From Schistocerca nitens (taxonomy: Eukaryota > Arthropoda > Insecta > Orthoptera > Acrididae), in assembly GCF_023898315.1 (NCBI RefSeq), contig NC_064618.1, positions 186,797,548-186,861,547 of the forward strand: DNA of 64,000 nucleotides, read 5' to 3'. Positions within the stretch are counted from its first letter, which is position 1. Every line of letters begins with the position of its first letter. The position numbers and the translations under genes are program-made. This document shows positions 45,700 to 56,849 of the stretch, piece after piece. The notes beneath the pieces are model-generated. The model saw only the letters and a list, made by a program, of their open reading frames with translations, searched no databases and was not told where the DNA came from.

Positions 45700-46245
45700 A
45701 GCCGGCTCAACAACAAGATGATCTCCACAGCGATGTCATCTCTCAACAGTATAATAGTCCGCGTGTCGAAGTCAGAACAGTGCTGCCGTGGTTAGAGGGC
45801 CAATATCTTCGACTCACGTTGATGCCTTGGCGACCAAATTTGTCAGATGTAAATACCACTGAAACCATCTGGGTCGTTATCGGGTGCCATCACCGTGTAC
45901 GCAAACTAGCGGCCCGTTATTTAACGTGAATTACAAGACCTGTGTGTTGACGTCTACTGCCACATTCCTCTAAAAAGCTACTAATAAACTGCTGGATCAC
46001 TGATACGCAGAATCAGTGATGAATTTCGTTCCAGAAACGGACGAACAAGATATGAAGCAGGTGCTCATAATAATATTCTTCTCGGGTGTGCAGCCGGATC
46101 ATAATATCATCTTGACATCGGGTTTGTGTCAAGATGACGTTATGATCCGGCTACACACCCAAGAAAAATATTATCAATTATTACGCGCGGGAAAGCCTTC
46201 GGAGTCACAGGTGGTCATAATGTTTTGGTCCATCAGTGAAGCAGC
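45700..46245 (+). pseudogene. Tc1-like element relic, 3' part
   Basis: Plus-strand DNA around 45840-46060 keeps the order of a Tc1 transposase C-terminus (VNTTETIWVVIGCHHRVRKL and the RPVI-like RELQDLCVD stretch, degraded). The 3' end GGTGGTCATAATGTTTTGGT at about 46212 is a family end motif. A hairpin insertion splits it at 46072-46208. Confidence 0.55.
46070..46207. repeat. Hairpin insertion in the Tc1 relic
   Basis: Arms of 48 bp (46070-46117 and 46127-46174) pair with a few mismatches around a 9-bp loop. Flanks CAGGTGCTCATAAT (about 46059) and CAGGTGGTCATAAT (about 46209) look like a 14-bp duplication with one change. Confidence 0.7.
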
Positions 46246-46346
46246 ACTATTTATTCCTTGTTACACAGTCACAGCACATAGAAGCAACACCGCACTGACA
46301 CAGCTGGTCTTGTTGCAGCATCGTGCCGCTACGCCCTGGTACTTAC

Positions 46347-46643
46347 TGGCTCGCATCTCTGGCGGCATCAGCGTGGCGGCATCCAAAGTGATGGAGTCGC
46401 TGCGGCCCTTGGCGTTGACAGCGGAGATGCGCAGCTGCAGCAGCTGCCCGGCCGCCAGGCCGTCGACGACGAAGTGCGGCCGCAGCTGCGTCATGTTGAA
46501 CAGCTGGTGGCCGCTGGCTGCCTCCAGCACCTCCAGCAGGAAGCTCTGCGGCTGGCCGCCGTCGAAGCCGGGCGAGCAGCGCACCACCACCGACTGCGAC
46601 GTCTGGTTCAGCACCGAGCAGTTGGTCGGCACGTCAGGCTGAC
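46347..46643 (-). CDS. Sidestep-like cell-surface protein, fibronectin-III exon
   Basis: This exon is 297 bp (99 codons), phase 1 at both ends. It follows the Ig exon across a 14.9-kb intron, and the join restores a glycine codon to read PAGQPDVPTNC without a shift. The protein has fibronectin-III features: a PxxPxNCxV entry, a VVVRCSPGFDGG core, a FxLEV strand, a YxVxGL-like FVVDGLAAGQ turn and a final LRISAVNAKGRS strand. NCS, NQT and NMT are possible N-glycosylation sites. The acceptor is TTGACAG and the donor is A|GTAAGT. In Side-family proteins one FN3 domain separates the Ig array from the membrane segment, which fits this position. The 208-codon plus-strand ORF over this exon (46016-46642) is only its GC-rich shadow. 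Confidence 0.85.
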
Positions 46644-47934
46644 CTGTCAACGGCAGTCAATGGCACTCCGTGTCATACTTGTCATCACAAGCGCCTGGTC
46701 GATATACTGACACTGGGGTATGTAATGGTACTTGAATTACGTAACCATTACGGCACCTCACCTGAACCTCTCGATACCAGTAATATTCTACTGCGTTTCT
46801 GTAGAATAGTTAACATATTTCTGAGACAACATTCAGATTTGATTTCATTAATGTAGAGGTACTTTGATACATCGATATGTTTATATTGCAATGATATTAT
46901 TCTTATGTATATTCTCTCTTTTGTCACTATGACTTTTGTCGTACTTGTAACTCTGATTTTTGGGCGCGTAAGCGTTTATTAGTTAGTTAGAGTCGGACCT
47001 TGAGAACGTCAAGTCTTGGACGTCATGTTGGAAAGACGCATATTGTAGTCAGCTTATAAAATGTGAACTTTAACAGTGAGGAAGATGTTTTCAAGGATGT
47101 TTCGTATTGTGAAGTGATGCTTTGTGTGTTACGTGATATTGCAACAAAAGCAATAAAAAGGAAGTGTAACTTAAATTCGGAGTGCTGCTTATTTTTTTTT
47201 ACATCACCATTGCCCTGCAAACGTGTAATCTTCAAGAATGGTTTGTGAAGCGCATCTACAAAACTTTTGAATATAGTAGAATAAAACCTAGGCCTCTTTG
47301 CATTCGAGCTTGGAATCATTACCACCTAGATTTTCGACAATTGAGCCATGATTTTACAACAAGACCAGCGTGGGAAACACGAAAAGATGAGTGCCTAGTT
47401 CATTCATTATTACATGAAATGACTTTCTTAACTGTGCTCTAATGACACCTGCCACATAATAACTTTGTTGTTGCCCTTAAATGCAGTATTTAGCAGTGTG
47501 AGCAACACCACAATCATTATTAAAGTTTGACCTTTGTTGTGGTAGCGTTGTTAGATGTACCACGTACTGACGTACAGTCGAGGCGTGATTTCAAATGGGC
47601 TATTCCTTATGGATCGCGACATGAATCTGTCAAAAGATAGCGCTTGTAACATTTAAAGTATATAATGTAAGTGGTGTGTGTATGTTGCTAGATCAGGTTA
47701 GGAAGAAAGTTTCTCAGTTAACAGGCCACATCTTATTCCGATAAAATACGGAGCCTTCAATGACAGCCTAACAGAATTCGAAACAAATGTGGAAAATTGA
47801 AATGCAACTTGATAATGAATTTAGTTGAAAAAAATCATGACCTTAAGCAAAATGAAAGCTCCTCTTTTCCCCTGGTCGTCATCGTCTTTCTTCATAGATT
47901 CAGCATAATTCTTCGTATTCAGCAGTGTTAGTCG
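46644..47934. other. No gene recognised
   Basis: AT-rich intron DNA; ORFs of 60-100 codons lack family features. Confidence 0.4.
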
Positions 47935-48068
47935 TAGTGGGTGGCCGGATGCCCTTCGTGAGCCGCCTTGTGGCGGTCCGTGCGGTTGCCCCCATCGGAG
48001 GTTCGAGTCCTCCCTCGGGCATGGGTGTGTGTGTTGTCCATAGCGTACGTTAGCGTAACTTACATTAA
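47935..48068 (+). repeat. tRNA-headed SINE, 5' half
   Basis: The head GCCGGATGCCCTTCGTGAGC and B box GGTTCGAGTCCTCCCTCGGG belong to a SINE related to, but distinct from, the 20682 family. It is cut at about 48068 by the LINE that follows; the 3' part resumes at 50871. Confidence 0.75.
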
Positions 48069-48077
48069 GGACTTTGT

Positions 48078-49059
48078 ATGTAGGCTGAAAAGGGAAATGC
48101 AAAGGCTCAATCTAGATATAGTAGGGGTCAGTGAAGTGAAGTGGAAGGAAGACAAGGATTTCTGGTCAGATGAGTATCGGGTAATATCAACAGCAGCAGA
48201 AAATAATATAACAGGTGTAGGATTCGTTATGAATAGGAAGGTAGGGCAGAGGGTGTGTTACTGTGAACAGTTCAGTGACCGGGTTGTTGTAATCAGAATC
48301 GACAGCAGACCAACATCGACAACGATAGTTCAGGTATACATACCGACGTCGCAAGCTGAAGATGAACAGGTAGAGAAAGTGTATGAGGATATTGAAAGGG
48401 TAATAAGGTATGTAAAGGCGGACGAAAATCTAATAGTCATGGGCGACTGCAATGCAGTTGTAGGGGAAGGAGTAGAAGAAAAGGTTACAAGAGAATATGG
48501 GCATGGGACAAGGAATGAAAGAGGAGAAAGACTAATTGATTTCTGTAACAAGTTTCAGCTAGTAATAGCGAACACCCTGTTCAAGAATCACAAGAGAAGG
48601 AGGTATACTTGGAAAAGGCCGGGAGATACGGGAAGATTTCAAGTAGATTACATCATGGTCAGACAGAGATTCCGAAATCAGATACTGGATTGTAAGGCGT
48701 ACCAAGGAGCAGATATAGACTCAGATCACAATATAGTAGTGATGAAGAGTAGGCTGAAGTTCAAGACGTTAGTCAGGAAGAATCAGTACGCAAAGAAGTG
48801 GGATACGGAAGTGCTAAGGAATGACGAGATACGTTTGAAGTTCTCTAACGCTAGAGATACAGCAATAAGGAATAGCGCAGTAGGCAGTACAGTTGAAGCG
48901 GAATGGACCTCTCTAAAACGGGCCATCACAGAAGTTGGGAAGGAAAACATAGGTACAAAGAAGGTAGCTGCGAAGAAACCATGGATAACAGAAGAAACAC
49001 TTCAGTTGATTGATGCAAGGGGAAGTACAAACATGTTCCGGGAAGACGCTGAGGAATGA
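48078..49059 (+). pseudogene. RTE-like polyprotein, apurinic-type endonuclease part
   Basis: The frame is open from inside the SINE, but the family sequence starts at about 48075 (FVCRLKREMQRLNLDIVGVS). Endonuclease motifs: VSEVKW (the catalytic Glu), VYIPTS, VMGDCNAVVG (the GDxN box), YTWKRPGD and SDHNIVV (the catalytic SDH). The nuclease nicks DNA to prime reverse transcription. The frame is lost at about 49045 by a small deletion (FREDAEE-stop), and the RT continues in another frame. The missing N-terminus of about 50 residues may reflect 5' truncation. Confidence 0.88.
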
Positions 49060-50395
49060 AATAAATAGGAAGTGCTGGGAAGCTAAGACGAAATGGCTGC
49101 AGGACAAATGTGAAGACATTGAAAAAGATATGATTGTCGGAAGGACAGACTCAGCATACAGGAAAGTCAAAACAACCTTTGGTGACATTAAAAGCAACGG
49201 TGGTAACATTAAGAGTGCAACGGGAATTCCATTGTTGAATGCAGAGGAGAGAGCAGATATGTGGAAAGAATACATTGAAAGCCTCTATGAGGGTGAAGAT
49301 TTGTCTGATGTGATAGAAGAAGAAACACGAGTCGATTTAGAAGAGATAGGGGATCCAGTATTAGAATCGGAATTTAAAAGAGCTTTGGAGGACTTACGGT
49401 CAAATAAGGCAGAAGGGATAGATAACATTCCATCAGAATTTCTAAAATCATTGGGGGAAGTGGCAACAAAACGACTATTCACGTTGGTGTGTAGAATATA
49501 TGAGTCTGGCGACATACCATCTGACGTTTGGAAAAGCATCATCCACACAATTCCGAAGACGGCAAGAGCTGACAAGTGCGAAAATTATCGCACAATCAGC
49601 TTAACAGCTCATGCATCGAAGCGGCTTACAAGAATATTATACAGAAGAATGGAAAAGAAAATTGAGAATGCGCTAGGTGACGATCAGTTTGGCTTTAGGA
49701 AATGTAAAGGGACGAGAGAGGCAATTCTGACGTTACGGCTAATAATGGAAGCAAGGCTAAAGAAAAATCAAGACACGTTCATAGGATTTGTCGACCTGGA
49801 AAAAGCGTTCGACAATATAAAATGGTGCAAGCTGTTCGAGATTCTGAAAAAAGTAGGGGTAAGCTATAGGGAGAGACGGGTCATATACAATATGTACAAC
49901 AACCAAGAGGGAGTAATGAGAGTGGACGATCAAGAACGAAGTGCTCGTATTAAGAAGGGTGTAAGACAAGGCTGTAGCCTTTCGCCCCTACTCTTCAATC
50001 AGTACATCGAGGAAGCAATGATCGAAATAAAAGAAAGGTTCAGGAGTGGAATAAAAATACAAGGTGAAAGGATATCAATGATACGATTCGCTGATGACAT
50101 TGCTATCCTGAGTGAAAGTGAAGAAGAATTAAATGATCTGCTGAACGGAATGAACAGTCTAATGAGTACACAGTATGGTTTGAGAGTAAATCATAGAAAG
50201 ACGAAGGTAATGAGAAGTAGTAGAAATGAGAACAGCGAGAAACTTAACATCAGGATTGATGGTCACGAAGTCAATGAAGTTAAGGAATTCTGCTACCTAG
50301 GCAGTAAAATAACCAATGACGGACGGAGCAGGAGGACATCAAAAGCAGACTCGCTATGGCAAAAAAGGCATTTCTGGCCAAGAGAAGTCTACTAA
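49042..50395 (+). pseudogene. RTE-like polyprotein, reverse transcriptase part
   Basis: RT motifs in order: IPSEFLKSLG, IIHTIPKTARADKCENYRTI, DDQFGFRKCKGTREAI, GFVDLEKAFDNIKW (first Asp), KKGVRQGCSLSPLLFNQYIE and IRFADDIAILSES (the FADD box). The catalytic residues are all present. The frame breaks again near 50345 (GRSRRTSKADSLWQ), where relatives read on into the next part. So two frameshifts, at about 49045 and 50345, disable an otherwise well-kept protein. Confidence 0.9.
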
Positions 50396-50694
50396 TATCA
50401 AATACCGGCCTTAATTTGAGGAAGAAATTTCTGAGGATGTACGTTTGGAGTACAGCATTGTATGGTAGTGAAACATGGACTGTTGGAAAACCGGAACAGA
50501 AGAGAATCGAAGCCTTTGAGATGTGGTGCTATAGACGAAGGTTGAAAATTAGGTGGACTGATAAGGTAAGGAACGAGGAGGTTCTACGCAGAATCGGAGA
50601 GGAAAGGAATATGTGGAAAACATTGATAAGGAGAAGGGACAGGATGATAGGACATCTGGTAAGACATGAGGGAATGACTTCCATGGTACTATAG
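50356..50694 (+). pseudogene. RTE-like polyprotein, C-terminal part
   Basis: Continues the RT in a third frame: MAKKAFLAKRSLL, LYGSETWTVGKPEQKRIEAF and RIKWTDKVRNEEVLRRIGEE-like text. A stop at 50694 is followed by more family coding text (CRGRQRLEYVMQIIED) to about 50820, so one more codon change ended the frame early. Confidence 0.87.
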
Positions 50695-50870
50695 GGAGCT
50701 GTAGAGGGCAAAAACTGTAGAGGAAGACAGAGATTGGAATACGTCATGCAAATAATTGAGGACGTAGGTTGCAAATGCTACCCTGAGATGAAGAGGTTAG
50801 CACAGGAAAGGAATTCGTGACGGGCCGCATCAAACTAGTCAGTAGACTGATGACCAAACAAAAACAAAAA

Positions 50871-50915
50871 TGTATGCTTAGGGACCGATGACCTTAGCAG
50901 TTTGGTCCCATAAGA
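50871..50915 (+). repeat. tRNA-headed SINE, 3' part
   Basis: TGTATGCTTAGGGACCGATG and CAGTTTGGTCCCATAAG continue the SINE cut at 48068. Confidence 0.7.
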
Positions 50916-50924
50916 CCTTACCAA

Positions 50925-51175
50925 GCTCGACATGAACCCCATCGAAAACTGATGGGACATAATCGAGACGTCGATTGGAGAACAAAATCCTGCACCGGCA
51001 ACACTTCCGCAATTATGGAAGGCTATAGCGGCAAAATGGCTGAGAGTCTCCATCGACTTGTTGAGTCTACAACACGTCAGGTTGCTGCATTACGCCTGGG
51101 AAAATGAGGTCCAACACGATATCAGGATGTTAAGAGGTATCCAGTGACTTTTGTCGCCTCAGCGTAGTGTTTGCT
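50925..51175 (+). pseudogene. Tc1-like element, 3' fragment
   Basis: The plus strand reads LDMNPIEN-stop-WDIIETSI and then LPQLWKAIAAKW, a transposase C-terminus around the catalytic Glu, and ends with the terminal motif GACTTTTGTCGCCTCAGCGT. Confidence 0.75.
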
Positions 51176-51744
51176 TATAATGAGAGACTGTGGCATTCAA
51201 GTAGAGGAGGCAATAATTCTGGTAACTACCAATGAGGAGAACTGTGAGTCAAATCCTCTGCCACGCAGGTTTAAGTTTCCCGTCATTTCCCTAAGCCACT
51301 TCAGGAGATTCCAGAATGCTTGCTGTGACCAAGAGGTGGCGGAGTTTGTGCCCCATCTGCAATGACCTCATAATTGATGAGACATAAACTCTAATTTGCG
51401 CTCCCTAAAAACTGCTCACACGACAATGGGGCTCTTTTTTTCTCCTTTGCAGTTTTGGAACATACTAGTCAATTTCCCACAAATAATTCCAGTAGAATCT
51501 TAGAACACAAAACAGGAAGCGCTGCACATTCTCTAATTTCTCAGAGATATAAACATATTTCTGAAGTTAGCTGATTTCAAAGGTGAGAAGTGTCATATAT
51601 GACAGGTTTGACACTGTATTTGATTGGCGCATGTTCATTTTATACCATCTGATACATTTATCCGAGAAACTGTATCGCCTTGTGAATATATTTATATAAG
51701 TGATTTCTTTGTTGCAGAAATGCAACACTACATAAACATGTTTC
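51176..51744. other. No gene recognised
   Basis: Intron sequence without supported features. Confidence 0.4.
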
Positions 51745-53071
51745 TCATAAACAAAGTAAACCTTTCCGTAGAACAATGTGGAGAAGACTAGATGACCAGG
51801 ATTTAGGACGATATGTTCCGAGTTTGGTCATCTCTTTTAATTCAAGTTTTATTCGAGATAATGTTTTTGGTGATAATCGTCCGGTTCGTGCATACACTGG
51901 AGATCCTGTAATTGTGATCATCTGCTGGACATTAACTTGAGTCAAACCACAATTATGTTTCACCTAGAAAATTGTAGGATATCTTAAGCAAATCGCGGTT
52001 TTTGTATTCTGGATCAGTTAAAAGCAATAAATAGCCAGTAGGTACAAGTGCAGAACCTGGACTAGCGATTACAATTCGTCCCTCAAACACCTTTTTGGTT
52101 TTAGAATCAAACAACAGTCTGTGACAACTCAAAAAATTGGAACCAGTAATTTACTGTCGAGCATCTGCAGGAAGATATGACCATAAAAATCTTCTTCGTA
52201 GGCCCATTTCGATTTTCAGAAGGGGTTCACCACATATATTATGGAACAGTTTTCTAATCGTTTTTGCGACCTAGTGCTGTTACTGCCAGTGCGGAAACGT
52301 CTGCTCAGGAATCAACGCCGGCCGAAGTGGCCATGCGGTTAAAGGCGCTGCAGTCTGGAACCGCAAGACCGCTACGGTCGCAGGTTCGAATCCTGCCTCG
52401 GGCATGGATGTTTGTGATGTCCTTCGGATAGTTAGGTTTAACTAGTTCTAAGTTCTAGGGGACTAATGACCTCAGCAGTTGAGTCCCATAGTGTTCAGAG
52501 CCATTTGAACCAGGAATCAACGAAAACCCAACGATTCGTGTAGCGATAAGTAATGAACAGACGGCTAGATGGTTTAGTCCCCACACACTGTGCCGTGCCA
52601 ACTTTCCTGTCGCAGCATTAGTGGACTATTTGAAACAAATGTACTTGTTGGTGGGTATTTCTTGCCATTCTGCTTCAGTTTATAAAAATGCCAAGATATG
52701 AGATGTTCATGTGCACGTCGCGGAGATTTTCATTTGATTCTCATTCGTGTCCCACTTCGTGGGTTCTGACTCTGGCTCGTTAGTTCTGAGAGCTGCTACC
52801 CCAGGTGGGAAAATCTGTTATTACGAGCTGGAGGCGAAACAATTTCAGTAGTATACAAGAGCTGACTGGGCGTCGAAATCTCGAAGATATTTTGAGTCAT
52901 AGAAGCCACCGCATCGATAGGTACATCTTGATAAGCTGCTAGGAGAGAACCTGCGCTGGTTAGTAGCTGTTGAAGAAAAAAGTCGTCATCTAACTGCTTT
53001 CTGGGAAGAGAACGCGTCTCTCTGAGAACGATAAACGTTTTATTGTCTCCTAGTTCTACTCCAATTAGCAT
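51745..53071 (-). pseudogene. Gypsy-type LTR retrotransposon pol/gag relic
   Basis: Minus-strand frames from right to left: a gag-like segment (53071-52796, with LLTSAGSLLAAYQDVPIDAV), an eroded protease stretch, then a linker with GSNFLSCHRLLFDSKTKK (protease end), and the start of RT (51963-51745) with ITGSPVYARTGRLSPKTLSR and the YRPKSWSSSLLHIV motif. This is the gag-protease-RT order of Gypsy elements. Stops and frameshifts are frequent, the RT palm and integrase are missing, and no LTR is visible. A SINE interrupts it at 52318-52510. Confidence 0.75.
52318..52510 (+). repeat. tRNA-headed SINE with perfect 12-bp target-site duplication
   Basis: Head CCGGCCGAAGTGGCCATGCG, B box GGTTCGAATCCTGCCTCGGG, tail GAGCCATTTGAAC. 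CAGGAATCAACG flanks it (52306-52317 and 52511-52522). Confidence 0.95.
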
Positions 53072-56000
53072 TTATTTTTACTTTACGTGACATTGATTCT
53101 GCAAACTCTGTGATAATGCTTTTCAATCTGCAGACGAAACCGGGCAGTGGTTTGCTAATGAAATCCGGAATTACCTCGTATACATCGCTTTCTAGTGAAT
53201 TCGCTTTCACAAAATATCATGATTTCTCGTCACTTTACTGCTTAAGATTTCGGTTACAGATTGATATTCCACTTGTAAAACCCATTTTTTCACATTTTTA
53301 TCGCCGGAAAGATGATATTTTCGAAGCTATATGCCATATTTCCAAGCCTGCTTATTTGATATTGGGTTGTCAACCATATCGCATATCTTAATCGACGCAC
53401 TAAAATTTAAAAAAAAGTGATATTTGTGTACTAATGATCACGTCGGGTTTATCAGCTGCTGTTATAGGTTAATATAATTATTTATAACTATTTTTTATAG
53501 ACGGTTTTGTCACACAGAACTACGTAACAACACAAAACGGCAATGAATGCACGTATATTTTGACAGTCATGTTGCAGTACATACGATAAGCAGATAAACT
53601 ACCGGTATCTGAGTGTGTATCGCTATTGTTAACACAGTTTATATTTCACTGCATCAGATAGAGACACAGCGCCCAGTCTTGTTACAAGCATTACTTTTAC
53701 GTATTTAGGTATTTTGCGTAACGCTAGAGGTTTACGGGCCAAAGAAATCGAGGTTGAACAACTGGAACGTGCCAGAAGAATTACTGGATGTCACAGGTAT
53801 AGGTGTACGCCTAGCAAGTGATGTTTCAAGGTATCGGAATGATTGCCTGTTTTTTGATAATTACTTTATATCATTTCCTTTGGTAAAGTAAATGTACCCA
53901 GAATGATTCCATGCCTTTGGTCCTATTAGATGAAACCGAATTCCAAATTGTAGATGTAAAGCAAATGCAAACAAAGGAACGTCGGTACTCCCTATGGTAC
54001 GTAACTAACGTTAGTGTTGCTGACATATCCGTGATTAGAGGTATATTAAGATGAAAATTTGCACAAGAAATTCGTAAATCATAAGTGCAGTCTTATGATA
54101 AATTTAACAGGAATTGTGTTGTCCATGACAGGCTTTTCATTGTTGGTGAATACAACTGACACATGGGTAGGGTGGCTATGACTGACTGTGTCATGGGGAG
54201 TTATAAAAATAAGGAATAAATAGTATGTACGTACGTTTCACCATTATTTGACACAACTGTAGAGGATTTCTGGTTGCTATACAAATACACAAGTCATTTA
54301 ATACTTTAGATACGAAAGTTGTGCCCTAACAGCCCAACAATGCACAACTGCAGTATGAACTTATTTCAACAGAAATTCTGATCCGTAAACGAAATGAGTT
54401 CTTTCATTATTTTTTCCATCGTGTCATGTATACCAAACGACATGGTTTTTGACATGTTACCTAAAAGTATATACAGTGCATTCGGAAAGTCGCTGTGAAC
54501 TGAGATATTGAATACGCACGAAGATTGCAGTGGATGTTCGAAGCAAAATTGACAGAATACAGGTTCGCAGAACTATTTTTTCAAAGATACGCCACTGGTT
54601 TTCAGTTCATTCTAGTGTTGCGTAACATTTAACTGCTCCAGTTCACGGAAAATACTGAGTGCGATGGGTACTATTTAAATGTTCAATTTGTTTTCAGATT
54701 GTCGTGCTTTCAACTGAGGAATGCATTTTTCTTGTTGAACGTTGACAAGGCGATGGACATACATATGTTTTGCAAGAGGCGTTTGCTGAAAATATTGCGG
54801 AAACGGCTGTACCACATCGTAACACCGTGTAATGTCTCTTGCAGCGGTCTCTCCGCGATATTTACAGAAATTTTATAAATCATATAACTCAGTACATATC
54901 TCGAAATATCTCTTCTTATCTTACCGATTATCAAGGCAAAGTAGTTTCAAGCCCAATTATTCCTTGGAACGTCCATTTACTCCATGGAATAGCTTCTCTG
55001 CTATCTACTCGTATGTTTTCTCTTAGGAAAAAGAATAGAGGACTTCTTGCCGATTAGTCGTAAAAGAAGGATGTATATGTATGTATTGTTGAGCTAGTCG
55101 CCATCTTGATGATATTCTGTATGAGAAGGAATTTAATACATGAACTAAATTAAAGTAAGTGTGTTCGCGTATTATTTAACGGATTATTATTATTGACAGT
55201 GTCTGCTTACTACGCTGTGTTGCACGGGATCAGTGGGGAACGTCTGATTTACACTGGACGAACCTGCCGTTTTGTATGCTCAAGGTATCCAGTTACTTCA
55301 AATAAATAGGCTAACACGGTCTTACCAGCAGATCTCCAGTCTTCCCCATGTGATCACCGAAAGTTAATAATTATTACAAATGTTTCCAGGAGATCGACTG
55401 ACAATTTTCGTCGCACCGAGACTTCGAAATTGCTTCACTGCCTTATGGAATTTAAGTTAAGCTTAATTTAATCAGGATAGAACAGTATTGAACTGTGTGA
55501 ATGTGATAAGCCCGCTTTGTCAATGAAAATTCCCTTAATATACGCATGTTTTTACTATCCTGATCAGTGAAGCTAAATCAGGCCGGTTTGAGATAGGTTT
55601 TTAAATTTTTGATCCCATACAAAATATATTAAAACCGTTCGATGACTTGCTGAGAAATTTCGAGAGATTGTCTCTGTATTAAATGCCGAACGAAGTGGAA
55701 GATGACCAAAACTAGACTAACAGAAGTTGTTGGATATTTTTGATTGTATGCATCAAAAGCCGAACACGATAATTGCGTAAATTGGTATAAGAAATTATAT
55801 CGTGTATGCAATCGCGCCTTAAGCGGTTACGAAAACATTTAAATTGTTCCCATATAAAGTGACAGCAGTGCTAGACTTGTAACGGTACAAACCCCCGTTA
55901 CTAGATGAGTAGGTCTTGTATGGAAGGATTGCTTTGTGGAGAGCGAGCGCGCGACATGGTGCGCCATTGGCGGAAGCGCATGGCGCGCCCGCGCGAGATT

Positions 56001-56849
56001 TGCAATGGTCGGTGGGATGCATCCGCCGCCGGGCGGACACGTGGCCCGCAGCTAGGGTCATTGTTTGGCTGTTCGCACACTACTCGAAAACTATGTAACT
56101 TACGGTGAAGAGCGATGCGGCAGTAGATTGTGGTCAGCAATATGCATCTTCTGAAAGAGCGATCTTTGTTTTAAGTCTTGAGAGGCAGAAGTTATACTAA
56201 CTTGAAAATTGTTTAATATCACAAATAGTAAAAATAGTAAGTAACACCTTACAGAGAAGAGTGAGCGCTCATTTAAAACGTCTCGTCATAGCGGATCAAG
56301 TGCCGTAGTCACATGTGAACATTCACAAATAATTAAGTTCGTAAAAAGCAATAAACAAAGTTTGTTGCAAATTGTTTATAAAAATTCAATACAAAATTCG
56401 TGTCGTAAAGAACGGCACTATATAATATTTAGGGTGGCATCAAACGTATTTTAAACTAGCTAAGTTATACTATACACTTAACTTGCAATTGTTTTCATTG
56501 TTTGCAAATCATTAATAACATTTACATCCCATAATTAATTAATTATTATGAAGATTCTAAGATGCGCAACGTGTAGATCGCTACAGATTACGTCTAAAAA
56601 CAGTTCTGTATGCATTTCTATGCTAAAACTTTGCAGCAGAAACGTAAACAAACAAATTTACGCTAAGTGGCGAAATTTTGAAAAAAAAACTAAAACTTGA
56701 TTTACAGGTGACAGCAAAATCCTAGAAATTAATGTAACATAGTAAGTAAGATGTACTTTTAGGGAGGATCTGATAGTGTACTTATTTCTGTTGAGGGATG
56801 TATGTGTCAAAATTTGTAACCTTAACTAGTGAGATTGGTACTTGCATAG
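53072..56849. other. No gene recognised
   Basis: Mostly AT-rich intron DNA. A GC-rich patch at 55900-56090 has ORFs of about 80 codons on both strands without recognisable domains. ACAGTGCATTCGGAAAGTCG at about 54473 may begin a DNA transposon fragment, but no second end was found. Confidence 0.35.

Larger units (their letters stand above)
48069..50870 (+). mobile_element. RTE-like LINE, near full length, frameshifted
   Basis: About 2.8 kb carrying an endonuclease, an RT and an A-rich 3' end (GACTGATGACCAAACAAAAA), with no ORF1 or zinc-knuckle protein, as expected for RTE-type elements. It is inserted inside a SINE. A decayed relative lies at 28185-29703. Confidence 0.88.

Noticed and set aside
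46016..46642. 208-codon plus-strand ORF over the FN3 exon
   Set aside because: The minus strand has splice signals, phase-matched ends and FN3 motifs; the plus frame is a GC-rich shadow without motifs and includes the hairpin insertion.
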